This document shows positions 37,143-45,455 of a stretch of DNA of 64,000 bases, piece by piece. Source of the stretch: Arsenicicoccus dermatophilus. GTDB taxonomy: Bacteria; Actinomycetota; Actinomycetes; Actinomycetales; Dermatophilaceae. Where the stretch lies: the NCBI RefSeq assembly GCF_022568795.1, contig NZ_JAKZHU010000001.1:1054001-1118000 (forward strand), written 5' to 3'. The notes below the pieces were generated by a model. It was given only the letters and a program-made list of their open reading frames with translations. It made no database searches and had not been told where the DNA came from. Positions within the stretch are counted from its first letter, which is position 1. Each line of letters begins with the position of its first letter. The position numbers and the translations under genes were made by a program.

Positions 37143-38621
37143 ATGGGTCAGGAGATCACCGCCGGGATCAACGCGAGGGAGCACCGTCAGCGCTACCGCG
37201 AGAAGGTGCAGCAGTGCGTCGACGTCCTCGAACGCATGCTGCGGCTCAAGGACTTCGAGACGAGCGAGCCGCAGGCGGGTCTGGAGATCGAGCTCAACCT
37301 CGTCGGCCCGGACATGCGGGCGAGCATGACCAACGAGCACGTCCTGGCCCAGATCGACGACCCGATCTTCCAGACCGAGCTGGCGCGCTACAACATCGAG
37401 CTCAACGTGGATCCCGAGCCGCTGGCCGGTGACCGTGGGCTCGACCTGGAGGCCCACCTGCGCGAGCACCTGGACGCCGCCCGGTCGCGCACCGGCGACG
37501 TGGAGATCGTCACCGTCGGGATCCTGCCGACCCTGATGCCCGAGGAGCTCACCCGCGACGCGATCACCCCGAGCCCGCGCTACCTCGCGCTGGACGAGGC
37601 GATCATGGAGGCGCGCGGCGAGGACCTGCTGCTGGACATGGAGGGGCGCTCGGGGGAGCGGCTGACGACCTTCGTCGACACCATCGCCGCGGAGTCCGCG
37701 TGCACCTCGGTGCAGTGCCACCTGCAGGTGGCGCCGGTCGACTTCGCCGCCAGCTGGAACGCCGCCCAGGCGATCGCGGGCGTGCAGCTGGCGGTGGGCG
37801 CCAACTCGCCCTACCTCTTCGGGCGTCAGCTGTGGGCCGAGACCCGCATCCAGCTCTTCCACCAGGCCACCGACACCCGGCCGATCGAGCTGCGCAACCA
37901 GGGCGTGCGGCCCCGGGTGTGGTTCGGGGAGCGGTGGGTGACGAGCATCTTCGACCTCTTCGAGGAGAACGTGCGGTACTTCCCGGCGCTGCTGCCCGAG
38001 ATGAGCGACGAGGACCCGGTGCAGGTCCTGGAGTCCGGTGCGGCGCCGGTGATGTCCGAGCTCACGCTGCACAACGGCACGGTCTACCGCTGGAACCGGC
38101 CGATCTACGACACCGTCGACGGCAAGCCCCACCTGCGGGTCGAGAACCGTGTCCTGCCCGCCGGACCCACCGTCGCCGACACGGTCGCCAACGCGGCGCT
38201 CTACTACGGCCTGGTCAACGCGCTGGTGCGCCAGGAGCGGCCGGTGTGGTCCAAGATGAGCTTCGCGGCCGCCAAGGAGAACTTCTTCGCCGGGGCCCGG
38301 CGCGGCTTCAACGCGCACCTGTACTGGCCCGGCCGGGGTGACGTGCCCGTCGACGAGCTGGTCCTGCGCCAGCTGCTGCCGATGGCCGACGCCGGCCTGG
38401 AGGACTGGGGGGTGTCCACCAAGGCGCGCGACCGCTACCTCGGGATCGTCGAGGACCGGTGCAAGGCCGAGCGCAACGGCGCCTCCTGGCAGGTCGCGTG
38501 CGTGGAGCGGCTCGAGGAGCGGGGGGCCAACCGCGACGAGGCCCTGCGGCGGATGCTGCAGCGGTACATCGAGCAGATGCACGAGGGCGAGCCGGTCCAC
38601 ACCTGGTCACTGCCTCGCTGA
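37143..38621 (+). CDS. Glutamate-cysteine ligase family (GCS2) protein
   Basis: A 492-residue ATP-dependent carboxylate-amine ligase of the GCS2 family. Family segments are AGLEIELNLVGPD near the N-terminus, YNIELNVDPEPLAGD, CTSVQCHLQVAP, LAVGANSPYLFGRQLWAETRI, and HLRVENRVLPAGPT in the C-terminal half. It may form gamma-glutamylcysteine or another gamma-glutamyl compound; no second enzyme of glutathione or ergothioneine synthesis is adjacent, so the product is open. A perfect hairpin terminator follows. Confidence 0.88.
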   Translation: MGQEITAGINAREHRQRYREKVQQCVDVLERMLRLKDFETSEPQAGLEIELNLVGPDMRASMTNEHVLAQIDDPIFQTELARYNIELNVDPEPLAGDRGLDLEAHLREHLDAARSRTGDVEIVTVGILPTLMPEELTRDAITPSPRYLALDEAIMEARGEDLLLDMEGRSGERLTTFVDTIAAESACTSVQCHLQVAPVDFAASWNAAQAIAGVQLAVGANSPYLFGRQLWAETRIQLFHQATDTRPIELRNQGVRPRVWFGERWVTSIFDLFEENVRYFPALLPEMSDEDPVQVLESGAAPVMSELTLHNGTVYRWNRPIYDTVDGKPHLRVENRVLPAGPTVADTVANAALYYGLVNALVRQERPVWSKMSFAAAKENFFAGARRGFNAHLYWPGRGDVPVDELVLRQLLPMADAGLEDWGVSTKARDRYLGIVEDRCKAERNGASWQVACVERLEERGANRDEALRRMLQRYIEQMHEGEPVHTWSLPR

Positions 38622-38622
38622 G

Positions 38623-38659
38623 CGGCGGTATGCCGGACGGGACCTCCGGCATACCGCCG
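38623..38659. terminator. Perfect 15-bp hairpin between convergent genes
   Basis: Arms 38623-38637 and 38645-38659 with a 7-base loop, directly after the GCS2 stop and before the end of the minus-strand phosphatase. Confidence 0.8.
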
Positions 38660-38680
38660 GGACCGGGCGGGGTCACCCGC

Positions 38681-39337
38681 TCAGTGCGGGGCAGGCTGGT
38701 TCCACCGCTGGATCGACGGGGATCGCCGCTCGTAGCCGAGCACGCTGACCGAGCCCGCGTCGAGCTCGAGCTGGGCGCCGAAGCGTGGCTCGGTGCGAAG
38801 CCAGACGCTGGTGAGGATCCGCGTGGTGTGGCCGTGGCCGACGAGCGCGACGTCCTTGCCGTCGACGAGCAGCGGCATGACCCGGTCGATGACGGTCCGC
38901 ACCCGGGCCGCGACCTGCTCGATGGACTCGCCGGGGGTGTCGCCGGGCACGACGCCGTCCTGCCACACGGTCCAGTCGTAGCCCAGCTCCTCGCGGATCT
39001 CGGCGGTCGTGCGGCCCTCGTAGCCGCCGTAGTCCCACTCGACCAGGTCCGCGTCGACCTGGGTGCCAGTGAGGCCGACGAGCTCGGCGGTGCGGCGGGC
39101 GCGCTCCAGCGGCGACGTCAGCACCAGCGCGAAGTCGAACTCCTCGAGCAGCACGGCCGATCGCCGGGCCGCCTCCTCGCCGGCGGCCGTGAGCGGGATG
39201 TCGCTGAGGCCGGTGTGCCTCATCGCCTTGGACCACTCGGTCTCGCCGTGGCGCATCAGGACGAGGCGGCCCTCGGGGACGGGACGGCCGGGCTGGGCGC
39301 CGGGCGCGCCGGTGCGGGTCACGGTGGTCTCGGTCAC
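38681..39337 (-). CDS. Histidine phosphatase family protein
   Basis: A 218-residue phosphoglycerate mutase-like enzyme. The first catalytic motif is RLVLMRHGETEWS; then TSPLERARRTAEL, EWDYGGYEGRTTAEI with the acid, and the second His in VALVGHGHTTRIL. The N-terminal 20 residues are a low-complexity extension. TAGCCT 6 bases before the GTG supports the start. Substrate unknown. Confidence 0.92.
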   Translation of the reverse strand: MTETTVTRTGAPGAQPGRPVPEGRLVLMRHGETEWSKAMRHTGLSDIPLTAAGEEAARRSAVLLEEFDFALVLTSPLERARRTAELVGLTGTQVDADLVEWDYGGYEGRTTAEIREELGYDWTVWQDGVVPGDTPGESIEQVAARVRTVIDRVMPLLVDGKDVALVGHGHTTRILTSVWLRTEPRFGAQLELDAGSVSVLGYERRSPSIQRWNQPAPH

Positions 39338-39343
39338 GGTGGC

Positions 39344-39349
39344 AGGCTA
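39344..39349 (-). promoter_or_regulatory. -10 box TAGCCT of the histidine phosphatase gene
   Basis: On the minus strand TAGCCT ends 6 bases before the GTG at 39337. The divergent OsmC gene starts at 39356, so the two promoters share this 18-base gap. Confidence 0.5.
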
Positions 39350-39355
39350 AGCGCT

Positions 39356-39790
39356 ATGACGACTCCAGGAAGCCCTGACACCCGCCGCGCCGTCGACATG
39401 GAGCGGACCTCCCTCGGGTTCTACACCGCGACCAACGTGCGGGGTGGCACCCTGCGCGTGGGCAGCGGCGAGGACGCCGACTTCACCCCGGTGGAGCTGC
39501 TGCTCGCGGCGATCGGCGGGTGCACCATGATCGACGTCGACAACATCACCTCCCGGCGTGCGGAGCCCACCCACCTGCGGGTCACGGTGAGCGGGGACAA
39601 GGTCAAGGTCGACGGGGCCGCACAGATGACCGGGCTGACCGTGACCTGGGACGTGGCCTATCCCGAGGGCCCCGAGGGAGACCAGGCGCGGGCCGTCCTG
39701 CACGACACCATCCGGATGTCGCACGACCGGCTCTGCACGGTGGGCCGCACGGTCGAGGTGGGCTCGCCGATCGGCGACGAGATGGCCTGA
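39356..39790 (+). CDS. OsmC family peroxiredoxin-like protein
   Basis: A 144-residue protein with the two active-site Cys of OsmC/Ohr proteins: Cys in IGGCTMIDVDNI and Cys in HDRLCTVGRTVE. FTPVELLLAAIGGC is the family signature. Such proteins reduce organic hydroperoxides with dithiol donors. It is divergently placed to the phosphatase; its own promoter must overlap that gene's start. Confidence 0.92.
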   Translation: MTTPGSPDTRRAVDMERTSLGFYTATNVRGGTLRVGSGEDADFTPVELLLAAIGGCTMIDVDNITSRRAEPTHLRVTVSGDKVKVDGAAQMTGLTVTWDVAYPEGPEGDQARAVLHDTIRMSHDRLCTVGRTVEVGSPIGDEMA

Positions 39791-39905
39791 CCGACCGGTT
39801 GTCCACAGGCGTCGCGGATTCGGGCCGGCCGTCCACAGGTCACCTCTGCGCCCGGGTCGCCGCCTCCCGCGGCGGGTCAGACTGGCGGCCAGGAGGTGGT
39901 GACCG

Positions 39906-40295
39906 ATGAGCGGCTCGGTGGTCGAGCAGGATGCGGTCCGGGAGCTGATGGGCGCCCGGCCGGGGGAGTGCGTGGTCTGCTACACGGGCCGGATGGTGGA
40001 GCGGTTCGGGTGCGACGGGTCCTGGCGGTGGGTGCAGACCTGGCGCGGACAGTGCGCGCCCCGCGCCTGCCGGGTCGAGGGGCGCATGGCAGCCCGCGGC
40101 GCGAGCTGCGACTGCGAGATCCACCTTCGCGGCTACGAGATCGAGCCACGGCTGCTCTCGGTCGCCTGGGACGGGCTCGTCGACGGCGCCCCGCAGTGCC
40201 TGGGCGTCAGGAAGGGCTCCACCCAGCCCTGCCGCCTGTGGCGACCCCCGGTGCCCGGCTGGTGGGTGACGACCACCCACCTGGCCCGGACCTGA
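39906..40295 (+). CDS. DUF2695-like Cys-rich small protein
   Basis: A 129-residue soluble protein with nine Cys, including CVVCYTG, RFGCDGSW, CAPRACRVE and RGASCDCEIHL. The GxxCDCE motif resembles DUF2695. The paired Cys could bind zinc. GAGGTGG precedes the ATG. Function unknown. Confidence 0.6.
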   Translation: MSGSVVEQDAVRELMGARPGECVVCYTGRMVERFGCDGSWRWVQTWRGQCAPRACRVEGRMAARGASCDCEIHLRGYEIEPRLLSVAWDGLVDGAPQCLGVRKGSTQPCRLWRPPVPGWWVTTTHLART

Positions 40296-40297
40296 GG

Positions 40298-40711
40298 TCA
40301 CTGCTGGACGTCGACCGGCCCCACGAGACCCTTGGTGGGATCGGACGCGCCCACCCCGCAGTCGAATCCCGCGCGCTCGGGCAGGGGGGCCTCGGAGCAG
40401 ACCTGTCCCGAGACGACCGCGCCGGAGCGGAGCTGGGCGCCGCCGGGCAGCCGGACGGTGGTCCCGTCGTCCGCCCAGGTCGTGCCGTGGGGAAGGACGA
40501 GGGGTGAGCCGTCGAGCTCGAAGCAGCCGCGCGGGTTCTGCGTCACCAGGCCGGTGACCCGCGTCGTGCGGCAGTCCCGGACCTCTCCGACGTAGGTCAC
40601 CAGCGTCTTGCCGTTGCGCTCGTCCGCGGCGGTGACGGGCGCTGCGCACGCGCTCAGCAGGGCGGCGCCGGCCACCAGGGCGGCGCGCAGCAGGCGGGAG
40701 GTCGAGGGCAC
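40298..40711 (-). CDS. Small lipoprotein, unknown function
   Basis: A 137-residue protein with signal RLLRAALVAGAALLSAC (lipobox LSAC) and a mature domain of short beta-like segments with Cys in RDCRTT, RGCFEL, QVCSEA and FDCGVG, probably two disulfides. TAGGCT lies 6 bases before the GTG. No family recognised. Confidence 0.75.
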   Translation of the reverse strand: MPSTSRLLRAALVAGAALLSACAAPVTAADERNGKTLVTYVGEVRDCRTTRVTGLVTQNPRGCFELDGSPLVLPHGTTWADDGTTVRLPGGAQLRSGAVVSGQVCSEAPLPERAGFDCGVGASDPTKGLVGPVDVQQ

Positions 40712-40717
40712 GCGGCG

Positions 40718-40723
40718 AGCCTA
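40718..40723 (-). promoter_or_regulatory. -10 box TAGGCT of the lipoprotein gene
   Basis: Minus-strand TAGGCT ends 6 bases before GTG 40711, fitting leaderless transcription. Confidence 0.5.
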
Positions 40724-40726
40724 GTC

Positions 40727-41902
40727 TCAGGCGGGGGCGCCATGGCCGAGGCAGACGACCGGCGTGGTGGCGTTCGCCCTGGTGGTGACGGACCCGGTGG
40801 CGTCGGACGCGGCGGCCGCGCCCCCGTGCGAGGGGTCGGCCGGGCTGGGGTGCACCACGGCGTCGCCGAGGCGGGGGAGGGCCGCGTGCATCCGGGTCTG
40901 CACGACGTGGGCGACCTCGTGGGCCTCGGCGAACGACAGGGTGGGATCCACCTGGACCCGAGCGGTCGCGTGCAGGGTGTGCCCGATCCAGCGCAGCTGG
41001 AGGCGCGTGACCCCCAGCACGCCCGGGGTCGTGGCGGCGGCCTCGTGCGCGAGGTGGACGAGCCGGGGTTCCACGGCATCCATGAGCCGCCGGCCGACCT
41101 GCACGACGGCCTGGCGGAGCACGCCGACGATGGCGAGGGCGATGAGCAGACCGACCGCCGGGTCGGCCCAGGGCAGGCCGAGGGCGACGCCTGCGGCGCC
41201 GAGCACCACGGCCAGCGAGGTGAACCCGTCGGTGCGAGCGTGCAGCCCGTCCGCCACCAGGGCGGCGGAGCCGATCTGCCGGCCCACGCGGATGCGATAG
41301 CGCGCCACGAGCTCGTTGCCGAGGAATCCCACGACGCCGGCGGCCGCGACGGCCCACAGCCCGGTGACCTCGCGCGGGTGCAGCAGCCGGTCCACGGCCT
41401 CCCACCCGGCCAGCAGGCTCGACAGGGCGATCATCGCGACGACGAAGACGCCGGCCAGGTCCTCGGCCCGCCCGTAGCCGTAGGTGTAGCGGTCGTCCGC
41501 GGGCCGCCGGCCCAGCCAGAAGGCGAGGAGCAGCGGGATCGCCGTCGCGGCGTCCGCCACGTTGTGCAGGGTGTCGCCCAGCAGGGCCACCGATCCGGTG
41601 AGCGCCACGACCACGCCCTGCAGCACTGCGGTGACCGCCAGTCCCGCGAGGCTGATCCACAGGGCACGTCGTCCCCTGACGTCGGCCTCGAGGGCGTCGT
41701 CCACCTGATCGGCGGGATCGTGGGAGTGGGCGCCGACGAGGTCGGAGAGGGTATGCCGGGCCCGGGCTGCGAGGCCGCCGCCATGGCCGTGGTGGTGGCC
41801 CTCGTCGTGGTGGTGGTGACCGCCGTGGCCGTGGCCGTCGTGCTCGGCGTGGTCGTGCTCGCGACGGGGGTGCTCGTCGTGCGAGCGGGGTCGGCCGTTC
41901 AT
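40727..41902 (-). CDS. Cation diffusion facilitator (Zn/Co/Cd efflux)
   Basis: A 391-residue CDF transporter. The N-terminal 45 residues are a His/Asp-rich metal-binding tail with several HxH motifs. About six helices follow, with the metal sites SVALLGDTLHNVADA (helix 2) and LVADGLHARTDGFTSLAVVLG (helix 5); both have the Asp/His residues of the transport site. The C-terminal cytosolic domain has HTLHATARVQVDP. Exports divalent metals by proton exchange. Its start overlaps the ArsR gene stop, so sensor and pump are one operon. Confidence 0.94.
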   Translation of the reverse strand: MNGRPRSHDEHPRREHDHAEHDGHGHGGHHHHDEGHHHGHGGGLAARARHTLSDLVGAHSHDPADQVDDALEADVRGRRALWISLAGLAVTAVLQGVVVALTGSVALLGDTLHNVADAATAIPLLLAFWLGRRPADDRYTYGYGRAEDLAGVFVVAMIALSSLLAGWEAVDRLLHPREVTGLWAVAAAGVVGFLGNELVARYRIRVGRQIGSAALVADGLHARTDGFTSLAVVLGAAGVALGLPWADPAVGLLIALAIVGVLRQAVVQVGRRLMDAVEPRLVHLAHEAAATTPGVLGVTRLQLRWIGHTLHATARVQVDPTLSFAEAHEVAHVVQTRMHAALPRLGDAVVHPSPADPSHGGAAAASDATGSVTTRANATTPVVCLGHGAPA

Positions 41903-42252
41903 CAGCTCTCCTGGCGTCGGTGGTGGGCGGGGACGTCGTCCAGCAGGTGCTCCACGTGGCCGATGGTGTCCACGACGAGCTGGCGGACATGGCCGTTCTC
42001 GACGCGATAGAGCACCGAGGAGCCCTGCTTGCGGGTGATGACAAGTCGCGCCATACGCATCCGGGCCAGGTGCTGGGAGACGCCGGGGACCGGGCGGCCG
42101 GTGAGCGCGGCGAGCTCGGACACCGAGCGTTCCTCGTCGAGCAGGAGGCCGGCGAGCTGCAGCCGGGTGGGGTCGGCGAGGACCCGCAGCACCTCGACGG
42201 CGAGCGAGACCACGTCGTCGGACCAGACGGGCTCTTGCGGACTTGCATGCAT
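41902..42252 (-). CDS. ArsR/SmtB family metal-responsive repressor
   Basis: A 116-residue winged-helix repressor: VLRVLADPTRLQLAGLLLDEERSVSELAALTGRPVPGVSQHLARMRMARLVITRKQ is the HTH block. The C-terminal helix holds DVPAHHRRQES and HVEHLLDD, with His/Asp that could form the alpha5 metal site of SmtB-like sensors. It should release the operon when zinc or a similar ion is high. ATG 42252 is preferred to TTG 42258 because TAGTCT lies 6 bases before it. Confidence 0.92.
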   Translation of the reverse strand: MHASPQEPVWSDDVVSLAVEVLRVLADPTRLQLAGLLLDEERSVSELAALTGRPVPGVSQHLARMRMARLVITRKQGSSVLYRVENGHVRQLVVDTIGHVEHLLDDVPAHHRRQES

Positions 42253-42258
42253 GCGCAA

Positions 42259-42264
42259 AGACTA
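42259..42264 (-). promoter_or_regulatory. -10 box TAGTCT, leaderless promoter of the arsR-CDF operon
   Basis: Minus-strand TAGTCT ends 6 bases before ATG 42252. The palindromic GCATGCATGC at the start codon may form part of the operator. Confidence 0.5.
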
Positions 42265-42299
42265 GGGCCAGGGTGGGGCACACGCCAGGGGTGGGTCCG

Positions 42300-42830
42300 T
42301 CAGCGCAGGTCGGGCGCGAGCAGCTCGAAGAGCTCGTGGTCCTGGTAGCGGCCGTCGATGTGGAGGTACTTCGTCGCGCGCCCGTAGTGGCGGAAACCGT
42401 TGCGGTGCAGCACCCGCTGGGAGGCAAGGTTGTGGGGCAGCGTCCCGGCCTCGAGGCGGTGCAGGCGCCATACCTCCCAGGCCTGCACGCAGATCGCCCC
42501 CACGGCGCGGCTGGCCAGGCCACGCCCGGTGCGATCCTCGGCGACCCAGTAGCCCACGCTCGCGTGCTGGGCGGCGCCGCGGACGATGGTGCTGAGGTTG
42601 ATCCGCCCCGCGACCTCGCCCTCGTCGTCGAGGATGACGTAGGGCGCCATCCGGCCGCCGTCCTGCTCCGCCAGCGCCTTCTCCACCAGCTCGCGCTGCC
42701 CGGCCTCGGTCCAGAAGCGATCGGGCCGCCGCGGCTCCCAGGGGCGCAGGTAGTCCCGGTTGGCGACGACGAGGCGGGTCAGCGCCGGGACGTCCGGCAG
42801 GGCCAGGGGGCGTATGACGGGGGAGGGCAC
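42300..42830 (-). CDS. GNAT acetyltransferase (RimJ/RimL type)
   Basis: About 176 residues. RPLALPDVPALTRLVVANRDYLRPWEP at the N-terminus and the acetyl-CoA part DRTGRGLASRAVGAICVQAW plus NLASQRVLHRNGFRHYG are typical of N-terminal protein acetyltransferases of the RimJ group. GTG 42830 follows a weak GAGGA; a GTG two codons upstream is an alternative. Confidence 0.88.
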   Translation of the reverse strand: MPSPVIRPLALPDVPALTRLVVANRDYLRPWEPRRPDRFWTEAGQRELVEKALAEQDGGRMAPYVILDDEGEVAGRINLSTIVRGAAQHASVGYWVAEDRTGRGLASRAVGAICVQAWEVWRLHRLEAGTLPHNLASQRVLHRNGFRHYGRATKYLHIDGRYQDHELFELLAPDLR

Positions 42831-42856
42831 GCCCACATCCTCGCAGGCGGGGGACC

Positions 42857-44002
42857 TCACCGGCGGGTCAGCAGGACGAGCACCTCGGCGTGCCGGGTCT
42901 GGGGGAACATGTCCACCGTCCGGGCGGCCGTCACCCGCATCCCGGGCATGGCGTCCAGGTCGCGGGCGAGGGTGGTCGGGTTGCAGCTGGAGTAGACCAC
43001 GGTGCCCGCCGGCCCCGTCTCGAGCTGCCGGGCCAGGTCGACGCCGATACCGCGCCGCGGCGGGTTGACGACCACCAGGTCGGGCCGCGAGTCCTCCTGC
43101 GCGGCCAAGGATCTCGCGTCCCCATCCAGGAATCGCGCCGAGGCCAGGCCCAGCCCGGCCGCCGACCGGCGGGCGGAGCGGATGGCCTCGGGCGAGACCT
43201 CGATGCCGAGCACGTCGAGCTCGCGACCCGCGGCGCGGGCCCGGTGCGCCGCGTGCAGCGCGAAGCCGCCCACGCCGCAGTACAGGTCCCACATCCGCCG
43301 TGGGGCGGCCGCCTCGATCCAGTCGCCGGCCTGGCGGTAGAGCGTGTCGGCCATCGCCGTGCTGGTCTGGAAGAAGCTGCGGGTGCCCAGGTGCAGCACC
43401 ACGTCGGCGACCGGCATCGGCAGGGTGTCCGCGCCGGTCAGGACGACCTCCTCGTCGCCCTCCAGGACGGCCGCGTGGGCGGGTTGCAGGTTGACCGACA
43501 GCACCCGCAGCCCGGGCAGCCGCTCCTGCAGCAGCGGCACCGAGCGGCGCACCCGCCCGAGCTGGTTGGTCGAGCGCAGGACGACGCGCACCATGAGCTC
43601 GCCCGCGGGAGAGGCGGTCACGAGCAGGTGCTTGAGCTCGCCCTGCCGCGCCGCGGCGTCGTACGGCTGCAGCCCGATCTCGGGGACCGCCGCGGCGAGC
43701 CGCAGCACCGCGTCGTGCAGCCCGGGCTCGTAGAGACCGCAGCGGCGCAGGTCGACCCCGCGCAGGTCGCCGTCGAGGATCCCGAAGGTCGGCGCGGCCG
43801 TGGTGCCGCCGACGGCAAGCTTGGCCTTGTTGCGAAACCCGCTCTCGGGCGAGGGGATCGCGGGCAGCCAGGCGCCCTCCTCGACGTGCGCGGCCAGGGT
43901 GCTCGCGACCGTGCGCTGCAGGTCGGCGAGCTGGTCGGCGTAGGGCACCCCCATCAGGGTGCACGAGCGGCACCGTCCCGCGTCGAAGTAGTCGCACTGC
44001 AT
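42857..44002 (-). CDS. rlmC: 23S rRNA (uracil-5-)-methyltransferase RlmC-like
   Basis: A 381-residue SAM methyltransferase. The N-terminal MQCDYFDAGRCRSCTLM carries the Cys of the 4Fe-4S cluster seen in RlmC (U747). Motifs: WDLYCGVGGFALHAA (SAM), VVVNPPRRGIG, YSSCNPTTLARDL with the catalytic Cys, and HAEVLVLLTRR at the end. TAGCCT 6 bases upstream of ATG indicates a leaderless mRNA. Confidence 0.93.
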   Translation of the reverse strand: MQCDYFDAGRCRSCTLMGVPYADQLADLQRTVASTLAAHVEEGAWLPAIPSPESGFRNKAKLAVGGTTAAPTFGILDGDLRGVDLRRCGLYEPGLHDAVLRLAAAVPEIGLQPYDAAARQGELKHLLVTASPAGELMVRVVLRSTNQLGRVRRSVPLLQERLPGLRVLSVNLQPAHAAVLEGDEEVVLTGADTLPMPVADVVLHLGTRSFFQTSTAMADTLYRQAGDWIEAAAPRRMWDLYCGVGGFALHAAHRARAAGRELDVLGIEVSPEAIRSARRSAAGLGLASARFLDGDARSLAAQEDSRPDLVVVNPPRRGIGVDLARQLETGPAGTVVYSSCNPTTLARDLDAMPGMRVTAARTVDMFPQTRHAEVLVLLTRR

Positions 44003-44008
44003 GGGGTC

Positions 44009-44014
44009 AGGCTA
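44009..44014 (-). promoter_or_regulatory. -10 box TAGCCT of rlmC
   Basis: Minus-strand TAGCCT ends 6 bases before ATG 44002. It overlaps the end of the upstream pseudouridine synthase gene. Confidence 0.5.
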
Positions 44015-44932
44015 GGCGTCCGGCCAGGTCAGCTGCTGCCTGCTGGTGAAGGAGCGCTCGGTGCCGTCCACGGGGTCGACGAAGTCCAGGCGCCGAGCGA
44101 GCAGCCGCAGCGGGTCGGTGAAGTCGTCGACGGCGTCGGCGAGCACCTGCGGATAGAGCGGGTCCCCGACGATCGGGATGCCCAGGGAGTGCAGGTGGAC
44201 GCGCAGCTGGTGGGTGCGGCCGGTGCGCGGGGACAGGCGGTAGCGCGCGAACGACCCTCGCACCTCGACCAGCTCGACCAGCGTCTCGGCGTTGGGCTCG
44301 GCGTCGGGGACCTCCCGGGCGGTCAGGACGCAGCGGTCCTTGATCAGGTGGCTGCGCACGACGAGGGGCAGCTCCAGGCCCAGGCGGTGCGGCGCGATCG
44401 CCTCGTAGGTCTTGCGGGGCACCCGCTGCTCGAACATCTGCTGGTAGGGCGCTCGCCAGCGCTGCTCGGTGGTGAGCAGCAGCACGCCGGCGGTCAGCCG
44501 GTCCAGGCGGTGGGCGGGCCCGAGCCCGGGCAGGTCGAGCAGCCGGCGGGCCCGCACGACGACCGACTGGGCGACGTGCCGGCCGCGCGGGATGCTCGAC
44601 AGGAAGTGCGGCTTGTCCACGACGACGATCCGCTCGTCCTGGTGCAGGACCGTGAGCTCGCCCGGCACCTCGGGCTCCTCGCGCAGGTCACGGTGGAACC
44701 ACACGAAGGTGTGCGGACGGTAGGGCTCGTCCCCGGTCCACGACCGCCCGTGGTCGTCGACGAATCGCCCTGCGGCCAGCATCTGCTCGACGTCGACCTC
44801 GCGGGGGAGCTTGTGCCGCAGCCACTCCCGCATCGTCGTCGGCGCCGGGTCGGGGGTCCGGTCCCGGTCGGGGGTGCGCACCCACGCCGCCTGGAGCCCG
44901 TGGCGGGGCGGCAGCGGCGAGCGAGGAGGCAC
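44012..44932 (-). CDS. RluA-family RNA pseudouridine synthase
   Basis: About 306 residues. The catalytic Asp is in GPAHRLDRLTAGVLLL; IVVVDKPHFLSS, RKTYEAI and the C-terminal GRTHQLRVHLHSLGIPIVGDPLYP are RluA motifs. No S4 domain. The GTG at 44932 is the most likely start; the open frame runs further. It isomerises uridines in rRNA or tRNA; the target cannot be given. The gene ends inside the rlmC promoter. Confidence 0.92.
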   Translation of the reverse strand: MPPRSPLPPRHGLQAAWVRTPDRDRTPDPAPTTMREWLRHKLPREVDVEQMLAAGRFVDDHGRSWTGDEPYRPHTFVWFHRDLREEPEVPGELTVLHQDERIVVVDKPHFLSSIPRGRHVAQSVVVRARRLLDLPGLGPAHRLDRLTAGVLLLTTEQRWRAPYQQMFEQRVPRKTYEAIAPHRLGLELPLVVRSHLIKDRCVLTAREVPDAEPNAETLVELVEVRGSFARYRLSPRTGRTHQLRVHLHSLGIPIVGDPLYPQVLADAVDDFTDPLRLLARRLDFVDPVDGTERSFTSRQQLTWPDA

Positions 44933-44996
44933 CGGACCATCATCTCGCGGCGCGGGCGGCGGGCAGGCGCCGTCCGCTGATGCCAGGCTGGGCGTC

Positions 44997-45410
44997 ATGA
45001 CCGAGCAGGGCGTGGCGACGTTCATCGTGTTCGAGGGGCAGGCCCGGGCGGCCATGGCCCGGTATGCCGAGATCTTCGGCGACGGCTGGGTGCAGGGTCC
45101 CGTCACGCTGCGGGAGGGGGACCTGCAGGGCGCCACGGGCCCGGTGGTCCACGCGACCGCCGTGCTGCGCGGGCACCGGCTCACGATCGTGGACTCCGGT
45201 GCGGCGCACGGCTTCTCGCTCAACCCGGCGATCTCCCTGTGGGTCGACTGCGCCGACCAGGACGAGCTGGACCGACTGTGGGCCGGGCTCGAGGAGGGCG
45301 GGCGGACCTACATGCCCCGAGGGAACTACGGCTTCGCGCCCTGCTTCGGGTGGGTCGGGGACCGCTTCGGGGTGACCTGGCAGCTCTGCGCCGGCCACCC
45401 CACGCTCTGA
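44997..45410 (+). CDS. VOC superfamily protein (PhnB-like)
   Basis: A 137-residue protein of the PhnB-like VOC group: FIVFEGQARAAMARYAEIFGDGW, LTIVDSGAAHGFSLNPAISLWVDC and FGWVGDRFGVTWQL. The family is often called 3-demethylubiquinone-9 methyltransferase-like, but the small single-domain forms are of unknown function. It starts divergently from the synthase gene. Confidence 0.85.
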   Translation: MTEQGVATFIVFEGQARAAMARYAEIFGDGWVQGPVTLREGDLQGATGPVVHATAVLRGHRLTIVDSGAAHGFSLNPAISLWVDCADQDELDRLWAGLEEGGRTYMPRGNYGFAPCFGWVGDRFGVTWQLCAGHPTL

Positions 45411-45455
45411 CCCGCTCCGCTCACCTGCGCAGGTCGGCGGGCTTGACGCGTCGAC

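Noticed and set aside
35919-38600. An 893-codon minus-strand frame over sbcD and the GCS2 gene
   Set aside because: Composition is a frame shadow; both real genes are well supported in other frames.
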